A stretch of DNA of 64,000 nucleotides from Variovorax sp. (GTDB lineage Bacteria; Pseudomonadota; Gammaproteobacteria; Burkholderiales; Burkholderiaceae_C): the NCBI GenBank assembly GCA_004210915.1, contig SEGS01000033.1, positions 1-64,000 on the forward strand. Direction: 5' to 3'. The position numbers were made by a program, and so were the translations under genes. Below, piece after piece: positions 27,818-37,070 of the stretch. The notes under the pieces are model-generated. The model ran no database searches. It had not been told where the DNA came from and was given only the letters and a program-made list of their open reading frames with translations. The stretch's first letter is position 1. The number at the start of each line of letters is the position of its first letter.

Positions 27818-28666
27818 TCAACCCCGCTTCGCTGCCCGGTACAGCCGCTCGACCTTCGGCAGGTTCGCTTCGAGGATGCGGATGCGGTCGGTGCCGCTCG
27901 GGTGGGTCGAGAGAAAGCTCAAACCGCCCTGGCTCTTCGACGCCGTGGCCATCTTCTTCCACAGTGACACCGACGCCTTCGGGTCGAAGCCCGCCCGCGC
28001 CGCAAGGTCGAGACCCACCAGGTCGGCGTCGGTCTCGTCGTTGCGGCTGAACTTGAGCGTGATGAGCTGTGTGGCGCCGCGCGCGGCCAGGTCGCCGGCC
28101 TGCCCCAGCCCCAACATGGCCGCGCCGATTTGCAGCGCCGCGCCAGTGCCGACGTTCTTGGCCAGGCGCGCCCGCGCATGTTCGCGCAGCGCGTGCGCCA
28201 TCTCGTGGCCCATCACCATCGCCACCTCGTCCTCGCTGAGTTTCAGCTGGTCGAGGATGCCGGTGTAGAAGGCGATCTTGCCGCCCGGCAGGCAGAAGGC
28301 GTTGACCTGCTTGCTGCCGATCAGGTTGACCTCCCACTTCCACTCGCGCGCGCGCTCGTTCCACGGCGCCGCGAAGGGCACCAGCCGCTGTGCGATCGCG
28401 CGCAAGCGCTGCAACTGCGCGTTGCCGTCACCCGCCAGCGCGCCCTTGGCCCTGGCCTGCGCAAGCATCTGGCTGTACTGCTGCGTGCCGGCTTGCTCGA
28501 TGTCGGCCACGGGCACGATGGTGCGCGCCATCGACGGCTTGCCGACCTCGACCTGCGCGAGCGCCGGGCCCGCCAGCGCGGTGCCGGCGGCCGCGAGCAG
28601 GAAGGCGCGGCGGGCTTGCCAGGGGCCGGTGGCGGGCGGGGAGCGGCGTTCGCAGAGGGTGCACAT
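27818..28666 (-). CDS. M48-family metallopeptidase
   Basis: A 282-residue zinc peptidase with a signal peptide (about 20-38, RRAFLLAAAGTALAGPALA). The catalytic motif is MVMGHEMAHALREHAR (HExxH). The third zinc ligand is the glutamate in SRNDETDADLVGLDLA, and NAFCLPGGKIAFYTGIL is the family-typical upstream block. It resembles periplasmic BepA/LoiP-type proteases that care for outer-membrane proteins. It diverges from the AmpG-like gene at 28725. Confidence 0.9.
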   Translation of the reverse strand: MCTLCERRSPPATGPWQARRAFLLAAAGTALAGPALAQVEVGKPSMARTIVPVADIEQAGTQQYSQMLAQARAKGALAGDGNAQLQRLRAIAQRLVPFAAPWNERAREWKWEVNLIGSKQVNAFCLPGGKIAFYTGILDQLKLSEDEVAMVMGHEMAHALREHARARLAKNVGTGAALQIGAAMLGLGQAGDLAARGATQLITLKFSRNDETDADLVGLDLAARAGFDPKASVSLWKKMATASKSQGGLSFLSTHPSGTDRIRILEANLPKVERLYRAAKRG

Positions 28667-28724
28667 GGGCGCGGATCATAAGAACAAATCACCGGCTGGC
28701 GGCGCTCATGGACAATCGCGGCCC

Positions 28725-30071
28725 ATGTCCGTCCCGTCCGCCCCGTCTGCCGAAAGCGCCACTTCCGCCGTGCCCTGGCGCGACACGCTCAAGGTCTATC
28801 TGGAGCCCGCCACCTGGCGCATGCTGGCGCTGGGCTTCTCGGCCGGCCTGCCGCTGCTGCTGGTGCTGGGCACGCTGAGTTTCCGGCTGCGCGAGGCGGG
28901 CATCGACCGCACGACCATCGGGTACCTCAGCTGGGTCGGGCTGGCCTACGGCTTCAAGTGGGTGTGGGCGCCGCTGGTGGATCGGCTGCCGATCCCGCCG
29001 CTGACCACGCTGCTCGGCCGGCGGCGCGGCTGGCTGCTGCTGGCGCAGCTGATCGTGATCACCGGCATCGTCGGCATGGCCTTCACCGACCCGCGCGCCG
29101 GGCTGCCGCCACTGATCTGGTGCGCGCTGCTGGTGGCCTTCGGCTCGGCCACGCAAGACATCGCACTCGACGCCTTCCGCATCGAATCGGCCGAGACGCG
29201 CAAGCAGGCCGCGCTGGCCGCCGCCTACCAGACCGGCTACCGCCTCGCAATGATCTGGGCCGGCGCCGGCGTGCTGTGGATCGCGGCCTGGGCCGAAATG
29301 TCGGTGGCCGAGGCCGCCACCGCCGGCTACCAGAACGGCGCCTGGAAGACGGCGTACCTGGTGATGGCCGCATCCATGGCGGTAGGCGTGATCACGGTGC
29401 TGCTGTCGCCCGAGCCGCAACGGCGCGAACTGCCCCGGCCGAAGAACATGGCCGAGTGGCTGCAGAGCGTGCTGATCGAGCCCTTCGCCGACTTCATCCG
29501 CCGCTACCGCTGGCAAGCGGTGCTGATCCTCTCGCTGATCGCGGTCTACCGCATCAGCGACGTGGTGATGGGGATCATGGCCAACCCGTTCTATGTGGAC
29601 ATGGGCTTCACCAAGGACGAGGTCGCCACGGTCAGCAAGGTCTACGGCGTGGTGATGACGCTGGTCGGCGCCTTCGTCGGTGGCGTGCTGTCGATGCGGC
29701 TGGGCGTGATGCGCGTGCTGATGCTCGGCGCCGTGCTCAGCGCCGCCAGCAACCTGCTGTTCGCCTGGCTGGCCTCGCGCGGGCACGACCTTTCGGCGCT
29801 GGTGCTGGTCGTGTCGGCCGACAACCTGGCTGGCGGCATTGCGTCGGCGGCGTTCATCGCCTACCTGTCGAGCCTGACCAACGTGAGCTACTCGGCCACG
29901 CAGTACGCGCTGTTCAGCTCGCTGATGCTGTTGCTGCCCAAGTTCATCGCCGGCTATTCAGGCGCATTCGTGGATGCGTTCGACTACCCGACCTTCTTCA
30001 CCGCGACCGCCCTGCTGGGCGTTCCCGTGCTGCTGCTGGTCGCGCTGGCCGCGCGTTCGAGCAGGAAATGA
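28725..30071 (+). CDS. AmpG-family muropeptide MFS permease
   Basis: A 448-residue protein with about 12-14 hydrophobic helices. The AmpG pattern is clear: LALGFSAGLPLLLVLGTLSFRLRE, DRTTIGYLSWVGLAYGFKWVWAP, and FGSATQDIALDAFRIES. AmpG imports anhydro-muropeptides for cell-wall recycling. The ATG at 28725 (MSVPSAPSAE) is preferred to the much longer frame opened upstream, which overlaps the divergent M48 gene. Confidence 0.9.
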   Translation: MSVPSAPSAESATSAVPWRDTLKVYLEPATWRMLALGFSAGLPLLLVLGTLSFRLREAGIDRTTIGYLSWVGLAYGFKWVWAPLVDRLPIPPLTTLLGRRRGWLLLAQLIVITGIVGMAFTDPRAGLPPLIWCALLVAFGSATQDIALDAFRIESAETRKQAALAAAYQTGYRLAMIWAGAGVLWIAAWAEMSVAEAATAGYQNGAWKTAYLVMAASMAVGVITVLLSPEPQRRELPRPKNMAEWLQSVLIEPFADFIRRYRWQAVLILSLIAVYRISDVVMGIMANPFYVDMGFTKDEVATVSKVYGVVMTLVGAFVGGVLSMRLGVMRVLMLGAVLSAASNLLFAWLASRGHDLSALVLVVSADNLAGGIASAAFIAYLSSLTNVSYSATQYALFSSLMLLLPKFIAGYSGAFVDAFDYPTFFTATALLGVPVLLLVALAARSSRK

Positions 30072-30114
30072 CTGACGCGCCGCGCACGCGCCAACTGGTA
30101 GGCTTTCGCTTCCA

Positions 30115-31353
30115 ATGGTCGCCCGGCGACCTGCACCGTCCCACCTGAATCCGCCCACCGTGCCTTCACGCATTCCTCCCCTCCAGGTCAGCGCGTTCAC
30201 CGCCACCTCCGCCGTCGGCGCCGGCAAAGCCGCCCTCGTCTCGGCGCTCGAACAATCCCGCAGCGGCCTGCGCGTCAACGATTTCGGCGACGCACCGCTG
30301 CCAACATGGATCGGCCGGGTCGAGGGGCTGGAAGAGATGCGCTTGCCCGAGGCGCTGGAAGGCTGGGATTGCCGCAACAACCGGCTGGCCTGGCTGGGGC
30401 TGCAAGCCGACGGCTTCATGGAAGCGGTGGCCGCAGCCCGTGCCGCCTACGGGCCGGCGCGCATCGCCCTGATTCTGGGCACGTCCACTTCGAGCATCGG
30501 CGAGACCGAACTGGCGTACACCCAGCTCGACGCCGACGGCAACTTCCCGCCCGCACAGCAGCGCCCGCGCCTGCACACGCCACATTCGCTCGGCATGTTC
30601 GTGCAGCAGGCCTTGGGTCTTGAAGGCCCTAGCGAAACGATTTCGACCGCCTGCTCGTCGAGCGCCAAGGTCTTCGCCTCGGCGGAGCGCCTGATCCGCC
30701 TCGGTCTGGTCGACGCAGCCGTGGTCGGCGGCGTCGATACCCTGTGCGGCAGCGTGCTGTTCGGCTTCAACTCGCTGGAGCTGGTGTCGCCCGAGCCGTG
30801 CAAGCCTTTCGACGCAACCCGCGGCGGCATCAGCCTGGGCGAGGCCGCGGGCTTCGCGCTGCTCGAGCGCGGCCGCGGTGCGCTCGAATTGCGCGGCTAC
30901 GGCGAGGCCAGCGATGCGCACCACATGTCGACGCCGCATCCCGAAGGCCTGGGCGCCGAGCGCGCGCTCGACGACGCGCTGGCGCGCGCCGGTGTGGCGC
31001 CCGAGGCCATCGACTACATCAACATGCACGGCACGGCCAGCATGAAGAACGACGAGGTCGAGGGCGCACTGGTGGCGCGCCGTTTCCCTGAGCGCACCCA
31101 TGCGAGCTCGACCAAGGGCTTCACCGGCCACACGCTGGGCGCGGCGGGCATCGTGGAAGCGGTGATCAGCCTCCTGGCCGTGGAGCGCGGCCTGAAGCCG
31201 GGCACGGTGAACACGACGCAGCTCGATGCCAGCTTCGGCCCGCAGATCCAGCTGGCGCCCGCGCACGGCGAGGTGCAGTACGCGCTGTCCAACTCCTTCG
31301 GCTTCGGCGGCAACAACTGCTCGCTGGTGTTCGCGAAGGGGTCGGCCGCATGA
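30115..31353 (+). CDS. Beta-ketoacyl-ACP synthase (FabF-like, aryl-polyene type)
   Basis: A ketosynthase of 412 residues with a complete catalytic triad: Cys in STACSSS (C180), His in NMHGTASMKNDE (H305) and His in STKGFTGHTLGAAG (H339), ending in the glycine-rich FGFGGNNCSLVF. It should perform decarboxylative chain extension on acyl carrier protein. The start is uncertain: ATG at 30115 has no clear ribosome-binding site, and GTG at 30160 is an alternative. It overlaps the next gene by 4 bp. Partners indicate an aryl-polyene, dialkylresorcinol or xanthomonadin-like product (inference). Confidence 0.87.
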   Translation: MVARRPAPSHLNPPTVPSRIPPLQVSAFTATSAVGAGKAALVSALEQSRSGLRVNDFGDAPLPTWIGRVEGLEEMRLPEALEGWDCRNNRLAWLGLQADGFMEAVAAARAAYGPARIALILGTSTSSIGETELAYTQLDADGNFPPAQQRPRLHTPHSLGMFVQQALGLEGPSETISTACSSSAKVFASAERLIRLGLVDAAVVGGVDTLCGSVLFGFNSLELVSPEPCKPFDATRGGISLGEAAGFALLERGRGALELRGYGEASDAHHMSTPHPEGLGAERALDDALARAGVAPEAIDYINMHGTASMKNDEVEGALVARRFPERTHASSTKGFTGHTLGAAGIVEAVISLLAVERGLKPGTVNTTQLDASFGPQIQLAPAHGEVQYALSNSFGFGGNNCSLVFAKGSAA

Positions 31354-32192
31354 CCGCCGCGATGACCGCGCCAACGCCTCCGGCAGCGCCCGTAGCCATG
31401 CCCACGCTCTACATCGAAGGCCCTGCCTTCTGGTCGCCCAACCTGCCCGGCTGGGACGTGGCGCGCGCCGCGTTCCGGGGCGAAGGCGAGGCGGTTGATC
31501 CACCGGCCAAGCGCCCGGCGCCGCAGGTGCTGGCGCCCGCCGAGCGCCGCCGCGCGCCCGACACCGTGGCGCTGGCGCTCGAGGTGGCCGCCGCGGCGGT
31601 CGCCAGCGCGGGCCGTGCGGCCGCGGATCTGCCGTGCGTGTTCGTCTCGGCGCATGGTGACCTGTCGATCAACGACTACATGTGCAGCACGCTGGCCACG
31701 CACCCGACACAGCTCTCGCCGACCAAATTCCACAACTCGGTGCACAACGCGGCCGTGGGCTACTGGACCATCGGCACCGGCTGCATGGCGGCCAGCAACT
31801 CCATCGCTGCCTACAAGACCAGCTTTGCGGCCGGTCTGCTCGAGGCCGCGACGCAGTGCGCCGCCGACCAGACGCCGGTGCTGCTGGTGGGCTACGACAT
31901 TCCTGCCGTGGGTGCACTGGCCTCGGTCACGACCAGCCGCGGGCTGCTGGCGGTGGCGATGGTGATCGCGCCGGCGCGCAGCGCAAGGACCGTGGCCGCG
32001 TTCGATGCGTCGCTCGTGCCGGGCGCCAGCACGCCGCCTGCGCTGCAGGCGCCGGTCTCGCAGACGTTGACTGCCAATGCCATGGCCGACGCCCTGCCGC
32101 TCTATGAAGCGCTGGCACGCGGCGAAGCCGCGACGCTGGCCTTGCCCCTCTCCCCTTCTCTCTCACTCGAGCTGCGGCTGAACAAGCCCTGA
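31350..32192 (+). CDS. Beta-ketoacyl synthase chain-length-factor-like protein
   Basis: A 280-residue protein resembling the N-terminal half of a ketoacyl synthase (Ketoacyl-synt_2 type). It has SPTKFHNSVHNAAVGYWTIGTG, where the active cysteine region reads TGCMAASNSIAAYKT. It lacks the two C-terminal histidines of true ketosynthases. Proteins of this kind pair with a FabF-like partner in aryl polyene and xanthomonadin clusters and set chain length. It overlaps the ketosynthase by 4 bp and ends 5 bp before the flavoprotein. Confidence 0.82.
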   Translation: MTAAMTAPTPPAAPVAMPTLYIEGPAFWSPNLPGWDVARAAFRGEGEAVDPPAKRPAPQVLAPAERRRAPDTVALALEVAAAAVASAGRAAADLPCVFVSAHGDLSINDYMCSTLATHPTQLSPTKFHNSVHNAAVGYWTIGTGCMAASNSIAAYKTSFAAGLLEAATQCAADQTPVLLVGYDIPAVGALASVTTSRGLLAVAMVIAPARSARTVAAFDASLVPGASTPPALQAPVSQTLTANAMADALPLYEALARGEAATLALPLSPSLSLELRLNKP

Positions 32193-32197
32193 ACGCC

Positions 32198-33868
32198 ATG
32201 GACCCTGTCGCCAGAAAACACGACGTCATCATCATGGGCGGCGGGCTTGCCGGCCTGACGCTCGCCATCCAGTTGCGGCAGCGCTTCGATGACATCGATG
32301 TGCTGGTGATCGAGCGGCGCGCGCATCCGGTGCCGCACGCGGCGCACAAGGTCGGCGAATCGTCCGTGGAGATCGGCGCGCATTACTTCGACACGGTGCT
32401 CGGGCTGAAGGAGCACATGCAGACCAAGCAGCTGCGCAAGTTCGGCTTCCGCTTCTTCAACAGCGAAGGCAAACGGGATTTGGACCAGGTGACCGAGATC
32501 GGCGCCCGCCGCTTCCTCCGCGTGCCGAGTTACCAGATCGACCGCGGCATCTTCGAGAACTTTCTCGCGGAAGAAGCGGTGCGCCTCGGCGCCAGCGTCG
32601 TGGACGACGCCATGGTCCGGCAGATCGACCTGGCTGGCGACGCCGCCAACGCCGGCGGGAGCAGTGGCGTGCGCGACAGCCAGCCGCTGCATCGCGTGAC
32701 CTGGACGCAAGGCGAAGCCACCCACACCGCCGAAGCGCGCTGGATTGTCGATGCCTGCGGCCGCGCGGGCCTCATCAAGCGCAAGCTCGGCCTGGCCGAG
32801 GCCAACGCGCACGATGTCAACGCCGCGTGGTTCCGCATCGGCGAGCACATCGATGTCGACCAGTGGGTCGACAACAAGGACTGGCGCGCGCTTTGCAATC
32901 CACAGTCGCGCTGGCTCTCGACCAACCACATGTGTGGCACCGGCTACTGGACCTGGCTGATCCCGCTGGCATCTGGCTCGCATTCGGTGGGCATCGTGGC
33001 CGACCCCAAGCTGCATCCGCTGGAGACCTACAACACCTTCGAGAAGGCGATGGACTGGCTCCAGAAGTGGCAGCCTTCGGTGTTCGACAAGCTCGATGGC
33101 AAGCGGCATCTGCTGCAGGACTTCCTGTTCCTGCGCCACTTCTCGCACGGCTGCAAGCAGGTGTTCTCGGGCCAGCGCTGGGCGCTGACCGGCGATGCGG
33201 GCCTGTTCCTCGACCCCTTCTATTCGCCGGGCAGCGACTTCATCGCGATGAGCAACTGCTACATCACCGACCTGATCGCACACGACCGCGCCGGCGAGTC
33301 GATCGAGGCACGCGCCCAGCTCTATGACCAGCTCTACCACTCGTTCTACGAGAGCACGCTGGCGCTGTACCAGGACCAGTACCCGATCTTCGGCGACCCC
33401 GAGGTGCTGCCGGTCAAGGTGATCTGGGACTACACCTACTACTGGGCCGTGCTGGCGCAGATCTTTTTCCACAACCGGCTCACCGATCTGGCCATGCTCG
33501 GCAGCGTGAAAGAAGAACTGCAGCACTGCCAGAAGCTCAACATTGCGATGCAGAACTTCCTGCGCGCCTGGTCGGAGCGCACCACCAAGCGCAACCCGGC
33601 GGTGATGCTCGACCACGCAGGATTGCCCTGGTTCGTCGATCTCAACAGCAGCCTCTACGACACGCTCGACGATGCGGCCTTCCGCCAGCGCCTGCGCGAC
33701 GGGACCGACCTGCTGCGCCGCCTGGCGACGGAAATCTACGACCGCTCCGAGGCGCACCGGCCCGAACCCGAGGGCATGTTGCTGCGCGCACTGGTCGACC
33801 AGAAGATGACGACGGCGCCAGCGGCTGCGGCCCAGGGCACGCTGCTTTTCGAGGCGCTGCAGCACTGA
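32198..33868 (+). CDS. Flavin-dependent halogenase-like oxidoreductase
   Basis: A 556-residue flavoprotein. The FAD motif is IIMGGGLAGLTLAIQL (14-19 glycine box) and the second FAD site is LTGDAGLFLDPF. The halogenase signature WxWxIP is present as WTWLIP (251-256) and the FxxPxxSxG motif as FLDPFYSPG (337-345). A lysine in LRKFGFRFF (K81) sits where the chloramine-forming lysine of PrnA lies. The glutamate before that serine in tryptophan halogenases is Tyr here, so a tryptophan substrate is unlikely. It is the third gene of the polyketide-like module; halogenation or plain hydroxylation are both possible. Confidence 0.83.
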   Translation: MDPVARKHDVIIMGGGLAGLTLAIQLRQRFDDIDVLVIERRAHPVPHAAHKVGESSVEIGAHYFDTVLGLKEHMQTKQLRKFGFRFFNSEGKRDLDQVTEIGARRFLRVPSYQIDRGIFENFLAEEAVRLGASVVDDAMVRQIDLAGDAANAGGSSGVRDSQPLHRVTWTQGEATHTAEARWIVDACGRAGLIKRKLGLAEANAHDVNAAWFRIGEHIDVDQWVDNKDWRALCNPQSRWLSTNHMCGTGYWTWLIPLASGSHSVGIVADPKLHPLETYNTFEKAMDWLQKWQPSVFDKLDGKRHLLQDFLFLRHFSHGCKQVFSGQRWALTGDAGLFLDPFYSPGSDFIAMSNCYITDLIAHDRAGESIEARAQLYDQLYHSFYESTLALYQDQYPIFGDPEVLPVKVIWDYTYYWAVLAQIFFHNRLTDLAMLGSVKEELQHCQKLNIAMQNFLRAWSERTTKRNPAVMLDHAGLPWFVDLNSSLYDTLDDAAFRQRLRDGTDLLRRLATEIYDRSEAHRPEPEGMLLRALVDQKMTTAPAAAAQGTLLFEALQH

Positions 33869-33873
33869 GCGCC

Positions 33874-33906
33874 CGCCGCGCGACTGCGTTGTGGCGCGCG
33901 GCGTTT
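33874..33906 (+). terminator. Candidate terminator after halogenase-like gene
   Basis: A perfect 9-bp stem, CGCCGCGCG against CGCGCGGCG, with a 12-base loop, starts 6 bp after the stop codon. It is followed by only three T residues, so efficiency may be modest. Confidence 0.55.
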
Positions 33907-33920
33907 ACGTCAACTTTACG
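33904..33920. promoter_or_regulatory. Candidate OmpR-type direct-repeat box
   Basis: TTTACG occurs twice (33904-33909 and 33915-33920) with an 11-bp period, one helical turn, 45 bp before the response-regulator start. OmpR/PhoB-family proteins bind such direct repeats. Autoregulation by the regulator at 33965 is inference. Confidence 0.35.
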
Positions 33921-33964
33921 AGGCGTTCAATCCGCCTTGCCACCCACCGGCGACGATCCCTTCC

Positions 33965-34678
33965 ATGAGCACCCCCCAACTCCTGATGATCGAAGACGAC
34001 GCCCGCCTGGCGCAGATGGTCGGCGAGTACCTGACGCAGTCGGGTTTCGGCTTCGTCCACGCCGGCGACGGCGCGAGCGGGCTGGCGCAGCTGCAGGAGC
34101 GCGCACCAGACCTCGTCATCCTTGATCTGATGCTGCCCGACACCGACGGGCTGGACGTGTGCCGCCGCATCCGGGCGCTGCCTGGCGCGCTGTCGAAGGT
34201 CTCGGTGTTGATGCTCACGGCCAAGGGCGACCCGATGGACCGGATCATTGGCCTGGAGATCGGCGCCGACGACTATCTGCCAAAGCCTTTCGAGCCGCGG
34301 GAGCTGCTCGCGCGCATCCGCGCCGTGCTGCGTCGCCGCGGTGAAAGCGCCGCCGACAAGCCCAGCGCCGAGGTCATGCGTTTCGGCACGCTGGAGATCG
34401 ACCGCAACGCGCGCACGGTGACTGTCGGCGGCGCGTTGGCGGACCTCACCTCGTACCAGTTCGACCTGTTGGTCGCGATGGCAGAGCGTGCCGGTCGCGT
34501 GCTCACGCGCGACCAGATCATGGAAGCCGTGCGCGGTCGCGAGCTCGAAGCTTTCGACCGCTCCATCGACGTGCACATGGGCCGCATCCGCGCCGGCATC
34601 GAAGTCGACGCCAAGAACCCCAAGCGCATCCTGACCGTGCGCGGCGTCGGCTACGTGTTTGCCAAGCAGCAGGACTGA
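33965..34678 (+). CDS. OmpR-family response regulator
   Basis: A 237-residue regulator. The receiver domain (1-120) has the acidic pocket IEDD, phospho-acceptor D54 in VILDLMLPDTDG, the conserved threonine in LMLTAKGD and lysine in YLPKPFEP (K107). The C-terminal winged helix (about 135-235) includes LTSYQFDLLVAMAERAGRV and the final TVRGVGYVFAK. Its stop shares a base with the start of the downstream kinase gene, forming a co-translated pair. The RstA-like type is possible; the signal is unknown. Confidence 0.93.
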   Translation: MSTPQLLMIEDDARLAQMVGEYLTQSGFGFVHAGDGASGLAQLQERAPDLVILDLMLPDTDGLDVCRRIRALPGALSKVSVLMLTAKGDPMDRIIGLEIGADDYLPKPFEPRELLARIRAVLRRRGESAADKPSAEVMRFGTLEIDRNARTVTVGGALADLTSYQFDLLVAMAERAGRVLTRDQIMEAVRGRELEAFDRSIDVHMGRIRAGIEVDAKNPKRILTVRGVGYVFAKQQD

Positions 34679-35859
34679 TGTTCGGCCTGTACCGGCGCCA
34701 CCTGTACGTCCGCATCTGGCTGGCGGTGGTGGCCGGCGTCTTCATCCTCACCCTGACCGCCAACTGGATCGTCCGCGTCGCGGCCGAGAACGAGCGCGAG
34801 CGCCTGTCGGCCGTGCCGCGGGACGTGGTCGTTCTCGACGATGGCGGCCGCGCTGTCGGCTCGGGCAAAGCGCTGCGCGTGCCCGGCCAGGGGCTCGAAT
34901 TCGACGTGACGCTGGGCGACGGCCGATCGATGTCCTTGCGCGTGGCGCCGCGCGACCGGCAGGCCTATAGCGGCATGGCGCCGTGGCGCACGCCTTTCGG
35001 ACTCGGCTGGATGATCGCGCTGGTGGGCGTGGCCGTGGCGCTGGGCGTCTATCCGATCGTGCGTCAGCTCACGCGGCGGCTGGAGGCACTGCAGCGCGGC
35101 GTGCAGCGCTGGGGCGAGGGCGACCTGTCGGTGCGCGTCGAACAAGATGGCGAGGACGAGGTGGGCGACCTGTCGAACCGCTTCAACGCCGCGGCAGCCC
35201 GCATCGAGCAGCTGGTGCGCTCGCACAAGTCCTTGCTGGCGAACGCCTCGCACGAGCTGCGCTCGCCGCTCACCCGCATCCGCATGGGGCTTGAATTGAT
35301 GGGCGACCGTCCGAGTCCCGGCGCCCGCGAGGAGATCGCGCGCAACATCGGTGAGCTCGACCAACTGATCGACGAGATCCTGCTGGCCAGCCGGCTCGAC
35401 GCCAGCGAGGCCGACATGGGCACCATCGAGTCGGTCGACCTGATGGGTCTGGCGGCCGAGGAATGCGCGCAGGTCGGTGCCGAGCTCGACCTGGCCGAAG
35501 GCACCGACAGCGCCGCGCTGACCGTACCGGGCGTCTCGCGGCTGCTGCGGCGCGCGATCCGGAACCTGCTGGAGAACGCGCGTCGCTATGGCGCGGGCGA
35601 GATCAGCGTCGAGCTCGGCAGCGGGCCCGATGGCAGTGCGACGGTGCGCGTGAGCGACCGCGGTCCGGGCGTGCCGGAAGCGTTGCGCGATCGCATCTTC
35701 GAGCCCTTCTATCGCCTGCCGGGCGCCAGCGAACGGCATGGCGGCGTGGGCCTCGGGCTGGCGCTGGTGAAATCGATCGCCGAGCGCCACGGCGGCGGTG
35801 TGCGATGCGAAGCGCGCCCCGGCGGCGGTGCAAGCTTCGTGATCCGCCTGCCCCGCTGA
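34678..35859 (+). CDS. Sensor histidine kinase
   Basis: A 393-residue membrane kinase with two transmembrane helices (about 10-30 and 103-125), a short periplasmic loop, a HAMP domain (RQLTRRLEALQRGVQRWGEG and beyond) and the DHp H-box LLANASHELRSPLTRIRMGL. The ATPase motifs are N-box IRNLLENARRYG, G1 VSDRGPGVP and G2 GGVGLGLALVKS. It is coupled to the regulator at 33965. The small periplasmic part (about 70 residues) leaves the stimulus open. Confidence 0.93.
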   Translation: MFGLYRRHLYVRIWLAVVAGVFILTLTANWIVRVAAENERERLSAVPRDVVVLDDGGRAVGSGKALRVPGQGLEFDVTLGDGRSMSLRVAPRDRQAYSGMAPWRTPFGLGWMIALVGVAVALGVYPIVRQLTRRLEALQRGVQRWGEGDLSVRVEQDGEDEVGDLSNRFNAAAARIEQLVRSHKSLLANASHELRSPLTRIRMGLELMGDRPSPGAREEIARNIGELDQLIDEILLASRLDASEADMGTIESVDLMGLAAEECAQVGAELDLAEGTDSAALTVPGVSRLLRRAIRNLLENARRYGAGEISVELGSGPDGSATVRVSDRGPGVPEALRDRIFEPFYRLPGASERHGGVGLGLALVKSIAERHGGGVRCEARPGGGASFVIRLPR

Positions 35860-35914
35860 CCCACGCTCCGGGCGCCCGTGCGGCCTGCAGGGCCGCACCT
35901 AGAATCCCCGGGCT

Positions 35915-37070
35915 ATGAAGAGATCGTTCATCGTCCGCCCCGCGGCCGCGTTCTGGGGGGCGGTGGTGTTCATGCCGGTCGGCGTCAACTACCTCGCAGC
36001 GGTGCTGTTGCTCGTCACCTTGCTGGCTGCCGGCGATCTGCGCGAGCGCGCGACCCGCCTGCGCGCGAGCCCGCTGTGGTGGCCGGTTGTCGCTTACGTG
36101 GTGTGGACGCTGGTGGTGCTGGCCTTGCGGCCTCACTACCCGCAGACGCCCTCGAACCTGGTGCACGGCCTGCGCATCGCGGCCACGGTGCTGATGGCGA
36201 TGGCGCTCACGCGCGACGAAGCGCTGTGGGCCTTGCGCGCCTTCCTGGCGATGGCGCTGTTCAACATGCTTGGCCGCCACCGCGGCCATCTACGCCTTGT
36301 CGCAAACCGGCACACGGCGGCCGTGGCAGATCATGCCGGCCCTCGGCGTCGTGCTCGGCGTGATGGCCATCATCACCTTCAGCCTGCCGTCGCGCACTTC
36401 GCTGCTGGGCTTGCTGATCGTGATTCCGGCCGCGTGCCTGCACCAGTGGCGTCGGCAGTGGAAGGCGCTGGCGCTCGCCCTGCTGCTGGGTGGCGCCGTG
36501 CTGGCCGCGGGCATCTGGCAATCACCGGGCGTGCAGCAGAAATTTGCACTGGGCGTGCAGGAGATCGCTGCGGCGCAAGGTGGCGCGGTGTCGGAAGGCA
36601 GCTGGGTGGTGCGCTACTACATGTACCGCGACACGGCCCGCATGGTCATCGACCAGCCGCTCGCCGGCTGGGGCATCGGCGGCTGGACCGAGCAATGGCA
36701 CCTGCGCGGCCCGCAGCTGCTGGCCGACTACAACATGCCGCACAACGACTTCCTCTGGATGGGCGCACAGGCGGGCGTGCCCGGCGCGCTGGCGCTGCTC
36801 GCGATCCTGCTGGTCGGCCTCTGGCAATGCTGGCGACGCGACGACCTTGCCGGCCGCTACGGCTTTGCAGCGATGCTGATCCTGCTCATTGCCACCAGCG
36901 CCAACTCGGCGCTGCGCGACGCCCAGATCGGCCTGAGCATCCTGTGGATCGCGATGGTCTATCTGCGCCTGGTGCTGACGCCCGATGCGCCCTGGCGCGA
37001 CCTGTGGCCGCGCCGTGCGGCGGAGCCCGGGCCGCTCAGTGCCGGTGCCCCACCGTCTCCCCGGCCTTGA
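35915..37070 (+). pseudogene. O-antigen ligase/polymerase-like protein, frameshifted
   Basis: Two frames together make one O-antigen-ligase-like membrane protein of about 385 residues. The first (from ATG 35915) runs to about 36269 with helices up to MALFNML. The second frame continues as AATAAIYALSQTGTRRPW to the stop near 37070. A single extra base in ATGCTTGGCC (about 36266-36272) explains the break; ATGCTGGCC would restore the frame. The second part has the Wzy_C-like region with a periplasmic loop and YNMPHNDFLWMGAQAG, the family His motif. This could be a true mutation or a sequencing error. The end overlaps the convergent zinc-finger gene by 35 bp. Confidence 0.8.

Noticed and set aside
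32102-33865. A 587-residue frame opposite the halogenase-like gene
   Set aside because: Shadow of a real gene with FAD and halogenase motifs on the plus strand.
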